This document shows positions 45,628 through 56,896 of a DNA stretch of 64,000 nucleotides, in pieces. This DNA is from Hexactinellida sp. DTS-2022 (Eukaryota > Porifera > Hexactinellida), in NCBI GenBank assembly GCA_028753945.1, contig JAPNXP010000015.1, forward strand, positions 2,542,001 through 2,606,000, written 5' to 3'. Within the stretch, counting starts at the first letter, position 1; each line of letters opens with the position of its first letter. The position numbers were made by a program, and so were the translations under genes. The notes under the pieces were generated by a model. The model was not told where the DNA came from. It ran no database searches and worked only from the letters and a program-made list of their open reading frames with translations.

Positions 45628-46319
45628 TCAATTCCAAAGTCTGCAACATCTACTTCTCGAATCTTGCGAATACGATAACTGAGACTAAGCGCAAGGAGCA
45701 GGTAGAGACTTTCAAATTGCGTCAACGTAACAAATTGTGATCTCAGTTGTCTAGTCATCATTTATAGATATTTTCATGACTAATCTAACTACAAATATTC
45801 CGATATTATATTTACATATTCATATCATCGTTATTTCTCTTTGCAAATCAATAAAAATATGCAATTGTATCTAAAAGGTCTAGAATATTTAATAGTGTAT
45901 CCACAAGAAGAGAATTTCCTGATCACATGAAAATGTTTATGATAAACAGCAATAATGTAAAATGCTGACTCATGATTAAAATGCGCCTAAATCAAATGAG
46001 TGATGGCCTTTTGAACTTTTTAAGTAGTCTTAATTGATTCCTTGTATTTTTTTAACCCCAGAAAGTTGTATTCGCATACATTAGATGCTGAACTTTTTCG
46101 TTTATGAGATTTACAAAACTTGACTCTTATTTTTTGATAGGATTCGGCAGCATGTGTAGCCGTATATATAGTAGGCCATGGTGCACCCCAGTCCACAATT
46201 TCAAGGTGTATGTAGGCCTGATATTGAGTGGATATATAAATTCATTCCGTTCGAAGATGTTTGTCCGTTGTAGAGGGGTTGTCCCCTTCTCGGAGTGTCC
46301 GTTTTGGGAGACCTACACA

Positions 46320-47725
46320 CAGTGGCACGAAATGGTCAAAACCTGGAAGTAGCTATTTAGGTGTAAGATAGCGCATTAAACTATATTATTTAACTATGGG
46401 AAATCGCATTCATAGAATCCATTAGTAAAGTTAGATTTTTTCTATGACTTCAGGTGTGAAAATTATGACGTAATCACATTTTTGAAAGTGTTAAAATCCA
46501 CCTAATTTGCTCAAAACTCACATTTCATATCAGCTAGAAACGTGAAAATTAATAGACATTATGTATACTAATAGTGCCCACATATTCCTCACCCAAATTA
46601 CGAATATACTTATTCATTATCAAATTATTAAGTCATCATGATAATACAATTTTTGGAAATTCACTTAATCGCACATATTTCGCGCCCTCTAAGAGATAAA
46701 AATCTTTAAATTTAATAAAACACGAGCCCTTCGGTCTCGGTCGCTTTGCGACGGATCGGTACTACGCACCTCAAGTTAACGGCCGCTATGCGGCCTTACT
46801 CCTCACCCTTTCTTCCATGGAAAATGGCAGAAAGTGAGTTATATACATCCATTTAGAAAATTTCCATAGTTTTAACTTTTTTTTCATATTATAAATTTAT
46901 AAATGCGAATTTCGTGGAAAGCACACTTGTTTACCTATTATACCTGTTGAAAGCTAACTTCTAGGTTGATTTTTATTTTTAATCAATTTGTTTACCTATT
47001 TTTGTAAACAACAACAACAAATATTAATATGAGAAATTTATAAACGCGAAATTCGTCTTCAGCATACTTGTTTACCTATAATACCCGTTGGAAGCTAACT
47101 TCTAGGTTGATTTTGAATTTTCATTAATTTGTTTACCTATTTTGTGAAACAACAACAACAACAAATATTAATATGAGAAATTTATAAACGCGAAATTCGT
47201 GTTCGGCATACTTGTTTACCAATGATACCCGTTGGAAGCTAACTTCTAGGTTGATTTTGAATTTTCATTAATTTGTTTACCTATTTTGTGTAAACAACAA
47301 CAACAAATATTATTATGAGAAATTTATAAACGCGAAATTCGTGTTCGGCATACTTGTTAACCTATTATAACATTTGAAAGTTAGTTTATATCCCAATATT
47401 AATTGCGGTTTCTAGTCCCCCATCACTTTAATACAATCCGGACAACACACAAACACACACACAAACACACAACAATCGAGATTTAATAATATAGATGTAC
47501 ATTAATGATGCGGACACGTTGGTCACACCAGATTTCCATTATGCTTGCTCATTATCGCATTATGACGTAATCACAAAATTTCGCATTGTTAAATTTGACT
47601 ATTTTAGGCCTATTTACGCTATATAATCAATGTTAGAAGGTATAAACCACACACCTCCCATGAAAGCGGTTGGTGTGTGGTTGTGTTATGCCACGAAGCG
47701 ACTTAGAAAGCGAAGCGCGCGCTAG
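46320..47725 (+). mobile_element. Helitron family A, copy 3, containing a nested Helitron B
   Basis: Family-A body (ATTACGAATATACTTATTCATTATC, GCGCCCTCTAAGAGATAAA), then after the nested element ACATTAATGATGCGGACACGTTGG, ATATAAACCACACACC-type hairpin and GCGAAGCGCGCGCTAG|T. The left limit is approximate. Confidence 0.7.
46723..47495 (-). mobile_element. Helitron family B, complete non-autonomous copy (773 bp)
   Basis: Read on the minus strand it runs from A|TCTATATTATTAAATCTCG to a GTCGC-AAA-GCGAC hairpin and CCGAAGGGCTCG|T. Removing it leaves AATAAAACA|TGTACATTAATG, which matches the uninterrupted family-A copy at about 19150-19175, so both ends are exact and there is no target duplication. 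Internal direct repeats of ~130 bp (GCGAAATTCGTGTTC...GTAAACAACAACAACAAATATT) are present. Confidence 0.9.
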
Positions 47726-48850
47726 TTACCTACTAAATTTTGAATATAATAGATGATTTTTTGTTATACCGGAAATCATTTGGTCCATATTTTAGACAAA
47801 AGTTGCTCTGCACACTTAATAACTTGTTAAATATATTTAAAATCAATCACTCAAGATTATTCCAATAGAAAATATCGAAAACTAATAATTAAAACACGAA
47901 AGCCGCCTTTTCAAAATTCACCTAACCAACCAGCTAACCAACCAAAATGTTTACATACAACATCAAAATTGGAATTTATAGTCAATTTCAAGTGGCCCAG
48001 TAGGTTCGAGGTAACTAAACGAAGTTATCGGGAAATTTCGGGAAATGAGAACTGGCTTTATTAAATAGAGAATTTAAAATGCTTAAATATAAAACTTATG
48101 AGAAAACTTGACAGAACGAAAGTTTTGATGCTTTGTAGTCAACTAACGGATGAAATATCTAATATTAAATTTAGCAATTTATTGAACGTGATTATTTTAT
48201 GTGCTATTAGAACTAGGATTAAATACTCATTGTATTATGAAATTCGTATATAATAGGTACAAAAAGAAGTCGTTAGAATGCACAAGTTGTATATATTTTA
48301 AGAAAAAGTGTGATGATAAATACTGTGGATTCGTGGTTTTGAAAAAAAATTCTGAACAATAAGTATAGTCACACTAGACGAATTCCAATTGTGGCTAAAT
48401 GAAGTGAGATATTCGAGTTATTTATATATTTTTGAAGTAATGGGATATTGCGCTTTCAGTTTAGCATTAAATAATAATGATTTTTGACATAAGAAAAATG
48501 GCCTACTTCCAGGTGGTGTGCCACTGTGAGCTACTCAACTGTACATATGTAGAGCACCCTAGAGCCTAGATTATTTATTTCGAAGAAAAATTAAATTGCA
48601 CATATTTAGTTGACTATACTAACCAATCCCTGGTCCAGAAATTTGAGTGAGTGTCATTGCCTTATGTATAGAATGTGATGACTAGATAAATAAATGCGAA
48701 TTAACTCAGAGATGGTGCTTGATAAATCAAACTTCGAATTTATCAATTGATCATTATGCCACGACTACCTATACAAATCGGAACCTACCGAAACACCTTT
48801 CTGAAATAGTTTATATAATTTATAGTGCTGATGACGTGAGTAAATTTAAA
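47726..48850. other. Gene-free stretch
   Basis: AT-rich intronic sequence; I see no gene or bounded element. Confidence 0.5.
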
Positions 48851-48856
48851 ACATGA

Positions 48857-48902
48857 CTGTACCGACAGCATGTTCTCTGGAGGCACATGCTGTCGGCACA
48901 GG
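48857..48902. repeat. 12-bp perfect stem-loop upstream of P-element relic
   Basis: CCGACAGCATGT - 11-nt loop TCTCTGGAGGC - ACATGCTGTCGG. It sits about 70-100 nt 5' of the THAP start, as the foldable repeats at 33.9 kb do for the first P element. Confidence 0.6.
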
Positions 48903-48961
48903 TGTAATTTTAGATTTTTAAGTCTCGCTCTGGTATTTTATTCATATTAGCTTCTACACTC

Positions 48962-50760
48962 ATGCCTAATTCTTGTTCTGTCCCTGGGTGTAACCCGGAT
49001 GTCCATTTCCTGTTTTCAAGATGCCTCTAAGTCCACCAACAACCCTGAATCATGCCTGGACATGCGCTCTTCGTCGTGAGGATATTGGTGCCCTGAAGGT
49101 GGTCTATATATGTATCAATCATTTACAGAAATAACACATATACTACACTTTCAAAGTCCCAAATTGAGATGGTACTTTTAATGAAGTACCGCGGGGGAAG
49201 CTAAAGCTGAAGGAGGCGCTGTCCAAGTTTATTGTCTGGCTGTCCAGCGGATTACTCAACCAAAACTACCAAACGGAATCGCTTCTCATACGATGCAAAA
49301 GAGGAACAAAACACTACAACTCAGCTTGAGATCCGAGAGTCAAGCGAAAGAGAAGTTTGTGGCAAACTTTCTAAAGGACTTGTAAGATAAGTTAACCTTG
49401 ATTAATTTACCTGATAATTGATTGGTCCGTAATGAGAGAAACATCACGTTAGTTTTCGCTAAAATGGCTGAAACAAATATCTCATAGATTTGTTGAAATC
49501 AATGCTTATCTATCCACCTCAGCCTAACTAATGGACAGAATATTTCAGTTTCCATTGTTGCATAGAATTACATCCGACAAATTGAATCTGATATGCAGGA
49601 ACTTGCTTTAAAATACAACTCTAGTTCTAAAAATACTAAGGAGACAATTCATTTACCTCGAGCCAACGAATATTAAGGGGGTCACCAATTATTTACTACT
49701 TAATAATAACATAATAATTATACCTAAGAATTAGCGTGTTTGCAATTCATACTCGGTCAATTATAAAATAAATTTAATCTCAAGAACATACAAAGGTACA
49801 AGATTTTAACACAAATCAAGGCGAATAAAACTCATTTAAATTTTCCTGCTTGTTAAAAGTATCTCCCGAACTTAAACTGAATCTCTCTTCCTCATGTTGA
49901 TACATTAATTAAACTGTATGCTTCATTTGGTCTTGAAAACGATTTTTGTATAAATGCCACTTCCAACTTTAGTCCAGTGGAAAGAACACTCAAAGTTCAA
50001 ATGGATGAGATTCATGTTAAATCTGATATTTCCTATAAGGGTGGACAAATCTTTGGTCCAAACTTAACGCCTGATGATCCAACGAGAACTGTATTCGCCA
50101 TTATTGTCTCCAGTTTCCTTAAATAATAGTCTTGTATCTCTCGTTTATTACCCTGTGCATCCATCTCTGCTGAAAAGATATTCCCAATCATTAAATCTTG
50201 CATAATAGATATCGTTCACTGAGGTCTGAAGGTGCAAGTCATTTCAACTTATAATTATTCTTTAAAGGTGAATGTATTCAAATTATATTCGTATAATGGA
50301 AAGTTAGAGACCAATGTATCTCATCCATTTGATAGGAATATAATACTTTTTCTGACATTTGAGTTTATACAGATATTGAAGTAAACGTAATAGCTGGTTA
50401 AATCAACGTCTCAACGTTAAAACAACATTTAAAGGAATAAGTTTAACGATAATTTCTCTAGACCTTTGACTTTGAATGAAGAGCGATTTCTATTTTTTAC
50501 TCGTGTAGCAAATTTTACCAAAAAAATTGGCAAACTGAGCAAACAAACATACACGAGTTTTATACATGCTTGTATTGCCTTACCACAAATTAATAAGTAT
50601 TAGACTCAATAGTGTGACTTTACATATGTGCTGTCCTCCTTTCTACAGACGGATCCCTTGGAACATCTTTTTCGGTCTGTACCGTATGATGTCGGGTTCT
50701 AATAATCACATCTCTTATCTTCAGATTCTTGAAAGCGAGCGTCGACTTAACTTGTAGCAT
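48962..50760 (+). pseudogene. P-element transposase relic with THAP domain
   Basis: ATG at 48962 begins MPNSCSVPGC and HAWTCALRR...ICINHL completes the THAP pattern across a frame break. At 50000 the catalytic part reads QMDEIHVKSDISYKGG (first D), later VISTYNYSLKVNVFKLYS where the second catalytic D is replaced by Y, and finally DPLEHLFGLYRMMSGSNNHISYLQILESERRLN. The order parallels 34083-36374. Numerous stops and shifts mark an old relic. Confidence 0.7.
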
Positions 50761-51016
50761 ATTGAATATATTTAAAGACCAACAAGACACTTGCTTTCAA
50801 TCAATTCAGTCATTAGTAAAGTAATTTTCTTCTCCATACCCACTAGTTATGGTGGTTCAATATGGAACCATTTCTTGATGAGAGCCATTTCTTGATATTT
50901 TAATATCATAGTAGTAATTAAATATTTCTCACTAGTACAATATACGTATTCAATAAACAATGGAAAATTTCAAACAGTAGAAGATTTATACATGAAACAT
51001 GGGGGAAACTTATGTA

Positions 51017-51260
51017 AAACTGAGTCGATCTATCGACAACATAGTCAGAAACTGAGTCGAGCTATCGACAACATATGTAAAATGAGTCAAGCTATCGACA
51101 ACATAGTCAAAAACCGAGTCGAGCTATCGACAACAGTCAAAAACTGAGTCGAGCTATCGACAACTTATGTAAAATGAGTCGAGCTATCGACAACATAGTC
51201 AGAAACTGGGTCGAGCTATCGACAAAATATGTAAACTGAGTCGATCTATCGATAACATGG
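51017..51260. repeat. Minisatellite, ~30-41-bp unit with TCGAGCTATCGACAAC
   Basis: About seven units of ACTGAGTCGAGCTATCGACA + ACATAGTCAGAA or ACATATGTAAAA, alternating in type. Head-to-tail, no unique spacers. Confidence 0.85.
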
Positions 51261-51443
51261 TTAATTCGAGCTTAAGTATGCGCCCCCAATTTACACTTAG
51301 CTTCCAAATCAGAGAGCTCAGGAACTTCAAATCTATCGAAATGTACCCATATAGGGTATTGTTTCCTTCCTGACATCAACGAAAATGCAATAATATTATA
51401 AAAATGACGAACGTTGTACTATATTTTTGTTATATACTGTGCG

Positions 51444-51601
51444 CAGGCTTTCATCCAAGCCAAAAAATCTGCGCTCCTAGATTAAGTTTGAGCTTAATCA
51501 TACCCGCCTATAATACTTAATTTGTATGTCTTTCGGAGCATCTCGATTTTCGCAGGCTAAATTTTCAAAATTACGTGCCTAGACCCCCGGATGAAATCCT
51601 G
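51444..51601. mobile_element. hAT MITE, GCGC-type family, copy 3 (158 bp)
   Basis: CAGGCTTTCATCCAAG ... CCGGATGAAATCCTG, perfect duplication ACTGTGCG. Inverted order of the internal motifs relative to 12902-13086. Confidence 0.9.
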
Positions 51602-51845
51602 ACTGTGCGTACATCTTTGATCAGTCTATCTCAATATTTGCTAATGAAATTATTCAGGAACGGATTATGTTGTTTAATACGAAAATTTAGTCCACGTATC
51701 ACGTATAATACGTATAATACATATTTACGTATTATAGTATAAATAAATAAACTAAGGTTGCCATATTCTGAAAGACTTAATTGAATGAAAGGGAATTAAT
51801 TACATTACTTTAGCAATAAAAGGTGCTAACTAAATTTCGAAAACT

Positions 51846-51936
51846 ACCTTATTATAGGAAATTAACGCGAATTTCTCCAAATCGCGTTCATTTCCTTCGC
51901 GTTAATTACATGGCGCGTTAATTTCCTATAATAAGG
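51846..51936. mobile_element. Palindromic TA-flanked MITE (91 bp)
   Basis: TA|CCTTATTATAGGAAATTAAC ... GTTAATTTCCTATAATAAGG|TA; almost the whole element can fold. Confidence 0.75.
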
Positions 51937-51948
51937 TATATTATACAT

Positions 51949-52090
51949 TGCCGGCGCAACGTATTATGAGGTATGGGTGTAGTGGGTGTCACTGTATAGT
52001 CTAGTGGGTGTCACTGTCCAAGCACCGCTTCATTTCCTTGAGGCAGTGGGTGTCCGGACACCCAGGACACCACCGGTGGCGCCAACCCTG
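51949..52090. mobile_element. hAT-like MITE (142 bp)
   Basis: TGCCGGCGCAAC at the left and GGTGGCGCCAACCCTG at the right, flanks TTATACAT / TTATACTA (six or seven of eight). A left-end fragment of the same family (GCGCAACGTATTATGAGGTA) recurs at 52350-52378. Confidence 0.65.
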
Positions 52091-53613
52091 TTATACTAGC
52101 ATTCAAATCATGATTTAAATCATTTGATGCAAGTCAAACAACCTTGCACAAAATGGACAAGAAAGCGTGACATAAGGAGGGTAGTGTCTAAATTTTAGAG
52201 AGATTAGTGTTACGGTATTATTGACTGGCCCCATAAGACTGACATATAAAATAATAAAATAGTCCCCAAATACCCCCAAAACTCAATCAATAACACGCAG
52301 TATATACATAGGAGTAGTTTCTAATCTCAGACATACTTAACAGGCTCAGCGCAACGTATTATGAGGTATGGGTGAAGATCAATAGGTGGCTGTTGCGGCA
52401 TTCGTTCTTAATCGGGTATAAACAGTAGGGGTGAATGGGGCTGTTGAAATTATGCCCTCTTTGGGCACACATTTAAGATATTTGAATATTTGTCTGTATT
52501 TACGAAACTAGAGTGCTACGCTTGCTCGGTCGCTTCTGAACGTGACGCTCCCCACACAATAACCGATTCGCGGTGGTTGTGTGTTGCACTTGGCACTTCG
52601 TGCCACGAGAAGGAGAAAACTTAATTTTTTCCGAATTAAAGTATTTTGCAAATTTTGTATTATCTGATGACGTCATATTTTGACAATGAGTGGGCATATT
52701 AGTGATTTTGTATGGAGGATAAATTGGTTCGATTAATGTAATCTCTCATGGAGTGTGAGTTATAAGCAATTAGTTGGCAGGTTGGGCCGATTACGATTAC
52801 AATCGTCCGATTGTAATCGATTATACATTTAGCTGTAATCATAGACGTAATCGTATTCAGATGATTCAATTAGAGTGTAATCGTATAGTAATCGTAATCA
52901 TGCTAATTTATTAGCGTATTTTTCTTTGAAATTAAAGATATATTATCAATTCCTGGGATTGCACTGCAATAGTGTTTATAGTCATTAGTCAATAACAGTC
53001 ACATTAATTTGAATTCCATCATAATATATATGGGGGACCTGCATTTGTCAGAATTTTGAAGTTGCCATTTGTCAGAATTTTCATCACTGGCATTTGTCAG
53101 AATGGTTTTTATTGAGTTTTGACTTTGTCAGAATAGTTTTCATTGAGTTTTGACTTTGTCAGAAAAGTTTTTATCAAGCACTGACTTTGTCAGAATAGTT
53201 TTTATTGAGTTATGACTTTGTCAGAATGGTTTTTATAGAGTTCTGACTTTGTCAGAATAGTTTTTATTGAGTTTTGACTTTGTCAGAATAGTTTTTATCA
53301 AGTTCTGACTTTGTCAGAATAGTTTTTATTGAGTTCTGAATTTGATATAATAGTTTTTATTGAGTTTTGACTTTGTCAGAATAGTTTTTATAGAGTTCTG
53401 ACTTTGTCAGAATAGTTTTTATAGAGTTCTGACTTTGTCAGAATAGTTTTATTGGGTTCTGACTTTGTCAGAATAGTTTTTATTGAGTTCTGACTTTGTC
53501 AGAATAGTTTTTATTGAGTTCTGACTTTGTCATATTGGATCTTACCCAGTTTTGACTTTTGTAAGAATTTGTAGGTGATTGATACTATTATCATGATGTG
53601 TATTTAATTAGTA

Positions 53614-54260
53614 CGAGCCCTTCGGTCTCGGTCGCTTTGCGACAGATCGGTGCTACGCACCTCAAGTTAACGGCCGCTGTGCGGCCTTACTCCTCACCCT
53701 TCTGCCATGGAAAATGGTAGAAAGGGACGTTATATACATCCCTTTATAAGATTTCCATAGTTTTAACTTATTTTTCCTGTTCTAAATTTATAAACGCGAA
53801 ATTCGGGTTCAGCATACTTGTTAACCTATAATACCCGTTGGAAGCTAACTTCTAGGTTGATTTTGAATTTCATTAATTTGTTTACCTATTTTGTGTAAAC
53901 AACAACAATAAATATTCATATTAGAAATTTCTAAACGCGAAATTCGTGTTCAGCATACTTGTTTACCTATAATACCCGTTGAAAGCTAACTTCTAGGTCG
54001 ATTTTGAATTTCATTAATTTGATTACCTATTTTTGTAAACAACAACAATAAATATTCACATTATAAATTTGTAAATGCGAAATTTGTGATCAGCATACTT
54101 GTTTACATATTATAACAATTGTTTACATATTATAACATTTGGAAGTTAATTCTATCAAAATTATAAATGCGGTTTCTTATCCCCCATCACTTTAATACAA
54201 TCCGGACAAACAAACACACACACAAACAAACAAACAACAATCGAGATTTAATAATATGGA
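53614..54260 (-). mobile_element. Helitron family B, copy inside the MULE (647 bp)
   Basis: Reverse orientation: A|CGAGCCCTTCGGTCTCGG ... CGAGATTTAATAATATGGA|T. Same body as 46723-47495 with fewer internal repeat units. Confidence 0.85.
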
Positions 54261-54318
54261 TTTGTAAACTTATTAGAAAAAATAATAAATAAAAATATAT
54301 ATAGTACGTATGCTTAAT

Positions 54319-55906
54319 TTAACTTGTGAATATTTGAAAACTATCTTCTATTTGTGTACGACATATACGACAAGTTTGCCCCAGCCCTCTTAGCTATCGC
54401 TGCAATCTCCACAGAAATTTGCGTGCCTACATGGCATGAAAATCCAGGTGGTCACGCGTTGTAGAAGACAAACAACACAGGCCTTCTCTGCAATTTCAAC
54501 GTCTTCTCCTTCTGACTCACTAGAAATATCCTCTTTTAGAGATACTCTATCATGGATTTTACCAATTGTGTGGCTGATTTTATGAATAAACTCCAATGGA
54601 TCTAAGAGTCCACTCCTTAGCTTCTCCTTATAAGTTCTTCTCAGATCATCATTTCTCAAATGAGCTTTCTTTCTTGCCCTGGAGATATCTTTCCCTAAGC
54701 GCAAACGACCGATATCATTGTCCGTATCTTGAATGAGATTATTGAGTGCTGACATAAATGTCCATATCCTTGGGTGACAAGTTCTAATAATCGACTTAAG
54801 TTCGGACTGAACACTCTCGGCAGCATTGTTTGAACAGATGTTTAGTTCATTGATTGAGAGTTCTTCAGGAGTAATTTTGGTGATCCAATGCTTCTTGTAA
54901 TATTGCTGCAACTTCTTTAGTTTGCTCAGCTCAGAAGGCTCAATTTCAGGTAATTCAATGCAACTATAAGTTGGATTAATCAAGCTAGCGGGAAGAAATG
55001 GAATAGTCATCAAGAGTCGGACAAATGTTGATACTTCACTATTTGTCTTGAATGAGTGGCTGAGGCCTAATTTCTGTGTCGTCCTCCAAATACACTGCGT
55101 TTAATGAAACCAACAACCATAAATTCCAATTTTAGGATAAATTTCTTTCAAAGCATTCCTAGGTGCAATTTCCCAATCAGACATCGATGCGGATGGTTTA
55201 AAGTGAGGAACCTTGGAGCTAATCCTTTCTAAAACAGCAATATATAATGCTTGACTCTTACTGGTCATCAGGCAATGTATGGCTGGCAAAGAATGTCTGT
55301 CCACAGCAACGAAAATGGTCCATAACTGTGCAAATTGAATGGGCACTGTGTAAAAGGTACCATCAAATTGTATGTGAACGACTTGATGTAATAAAATATT
55401 CATCTCCTCAGAAAAGAAAATCGCAGCAGTGTCAGTACACATGTTACTGAAAATTGATAAAATTTCCCAAAACTCGTTGTAGAAATCATCTCGCAAAATT
55501 CACTAGCTCCTAATGGGATTTTAGGTTGCAATTTTCGTCTAGCGCGATACATTGCTGACTCGCACTCGGTGAAGGAAACTTCACAAGCTCTAGGGTCAAT
55601 TCTTGTTGTCTCATCAAAAACTTGTCTAAGATTATCTTGGCTGTGCATAGCAACTGTTTTGCATTTAGTTTTCAACTCGTAGACATCTGATTTGTATTCT
55701 TCAACACAATGATTGTGTTGGAATAGAGGAGTGATAAGATTTGTTTCCCTATTGAGTCTGGCAGTTCCTTTGCATCCAAGGCGAAAAATTGCACACTTAA
55801 GATAAATATACTTATCCTGTTTTTTAGAACTGATAAATTTAAAGCCATCAGAAGTACAATATACTCTTCCAACTACCTTTTTGTAAGAATTTAAAGTGTA
55901 TTCCAT
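54319..55906 (-). pseudogene. MULE transposase with N-terminal FLYWCH finger and C-terminal RING-like finger
   Basis: From ATG 55906: FLYWCH-type finger (C38, C45, H64, H66), then a frame change near 55490 into RDDFYNEFWEILSIFS. The MULE catalytic region follows: IQFDGTFYTVP (first D), MSDWEIAPRNAL (second D), GCWFH. A TAA directly after GCWFH interrupts the same frame, which continues TQCIWRTTQKLGLSHSF and NNAAESVQSEL (acidic residue of the third catalytic region). A basic/acidic linker precedes CVVCLLQRVTTWIFMPCRHA-NFCGDC; after one more shift near 54392 the text is TCRICRTQIEDSFQIF and a stop at 54319. CxxC, CxH, CxxC and CxxC spacing is that of a C3HC4 RING of the IAP type. Three lesions (shift, nonsense, shift) make the copy inactive. 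The RING might serve DNA/protein binding or ubiquitination; only the fold is supported. Confidence 0.8.
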
Positions 55907-56896
55907 CAGATAATGATGTCATTAATACCAAATAACCGTTTATACTAACATTTAGAAATAGAATGGAAGCCAGTTTGTTTATTGAAAACAAAACAACAAT
56001 TGAAAACAAATAGATTATCCAAACTTGCTAAGAATTATCAAATTGAGACAAGGGTAATGTCAAAAACAAATTGAATAGTTTTCCATTACAAACCTTTGAA
56101 AAACTATTCTGACAAAGTCAAAACTAAATAAAAACTATTCTGACAAAGTCAGAACTCTATAAAAACTATTCTGACAAAGTCAGAACTCTATAAAAACTAT
56201 TCTGACAAAGTCAGAACCCAATAAAACTATTCTGACAAAGTCAGAACTCTATAAAAACTATACTGACAAAGTCAAAACTCAATAAAAACTATTCTGACAA
56301 AGTCAAAACTCAATAAAAACTATTCTGACAAAGTCAAAACTCAATAAAAACCATTCTGACAAATGCCAGTGATGAAAATTCTGACAAGTGACAACTTCAA
56401 AATTCTGACAAATGCATGTCCCCCATATATATAGTAACAGTTAGTTTATTGAAATTGACACTTTCCCTTATTGTTAGTACTTTTAGATTCGAATTTATCA
56501 GACTTAGCCAGACCGCATTTAGTTACATTTTGGGTTGTTTTCATAATCATTATCATATACAAGTTTATAGTATAGTAATCGTAATCGTAATCGCTTAAAA
56601 TTTTTAGATCGTATTCGTAATCAAAACCATAATCGTTTAAAAAATATAGATCGTAATCGTAATCGTAATCATCTGAAAGTAATCGGCCCCAACCCTGTTA
56701 GGTGGATTTTCACACTTTCAAAAATGTGACAAATACGTAATAATTCCATGGTAGGTAATGAATTTTCGTTCAAGGCTCGAACTTGTCCGATCCAGATCCA
56801 AAATACCCCTGCATGCCAAAAATCAGCCCTGTGGGTAATGTAGTTTCTTCAATCAATTCTATACATACATACAACAAATACATTATATATACAAAC

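Larger units (their letters stand above)
41581..46190 (+). mobile_element. P element with ~265-bp terminal inverted repeats (4.6 kb)
   Basis: The left end (TGCACCCATG..CTACTATATATACGGCTACACAT) continues after a MITE as GCTGCCGAATC...CATCACTCATTTGATTTAGGC to about 42112. The same sequence returns in reverse complement at about 45927-46190 (GATTCGGCAGCATGTGTAGCCGTATATATAG). A THAP-type transposase lies between. No clear 8-bp target duplication was found. It sits inside the large esterase intron. Confidence 0.8.
53032..56424 (-). mobile_element. MULE with tandem-repeat terminal inverted repeats (3.39 kb)
   Basis: GGGGGACCTGCATTTGTCAG at the left and CTGACAAATGCATGTCCCCC at the right, with 8-bp flanks ATATATAT. 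Each end continues into tandem ~31-bp units (GACTTTGTCAGAATAGTTTT + TATTGAGTTCT), about 14 on the left (53100-53545) and 8 on the right (56105-56350) in inverted orientation. It contains a FLYWCH/MULE/RING transposase and a nested Helitron B. Confidence 0.88.
52778..56697. mobile_element. hAT-type element of ATTACGATTAC repeats, split by a MULE
   Basis: CAGGTTGGGCCGATTACG at the left; AGTAATCGGCCCCAACCCTG at the right. Flanks TTAGTTGG / TTAGGTGG differ at one base. The arms consist of GTAATCGTAATC iteration. Without the nested MULE it is about 530 bp. Confidence 0.8.

Noticed and set aside
48857-48902. Stem-loop as a microRNA precursor
   Set aside because: The stem is only 12 bp, too short for a pre-miRNA, and its position matches a P-element end.
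51017-51260. CRISPR-like regular repeats
   Set aside because: Spacers are themselves repeated and the context is a eukaryotic intron; this is a minisatellite.
53100-53560. Regular 31-bp repeats as CRISPR array or centromeric satellite
   Set aside because: The same units occur inverted at 56105-56350 and are bounded by MULE termini and target duplications.
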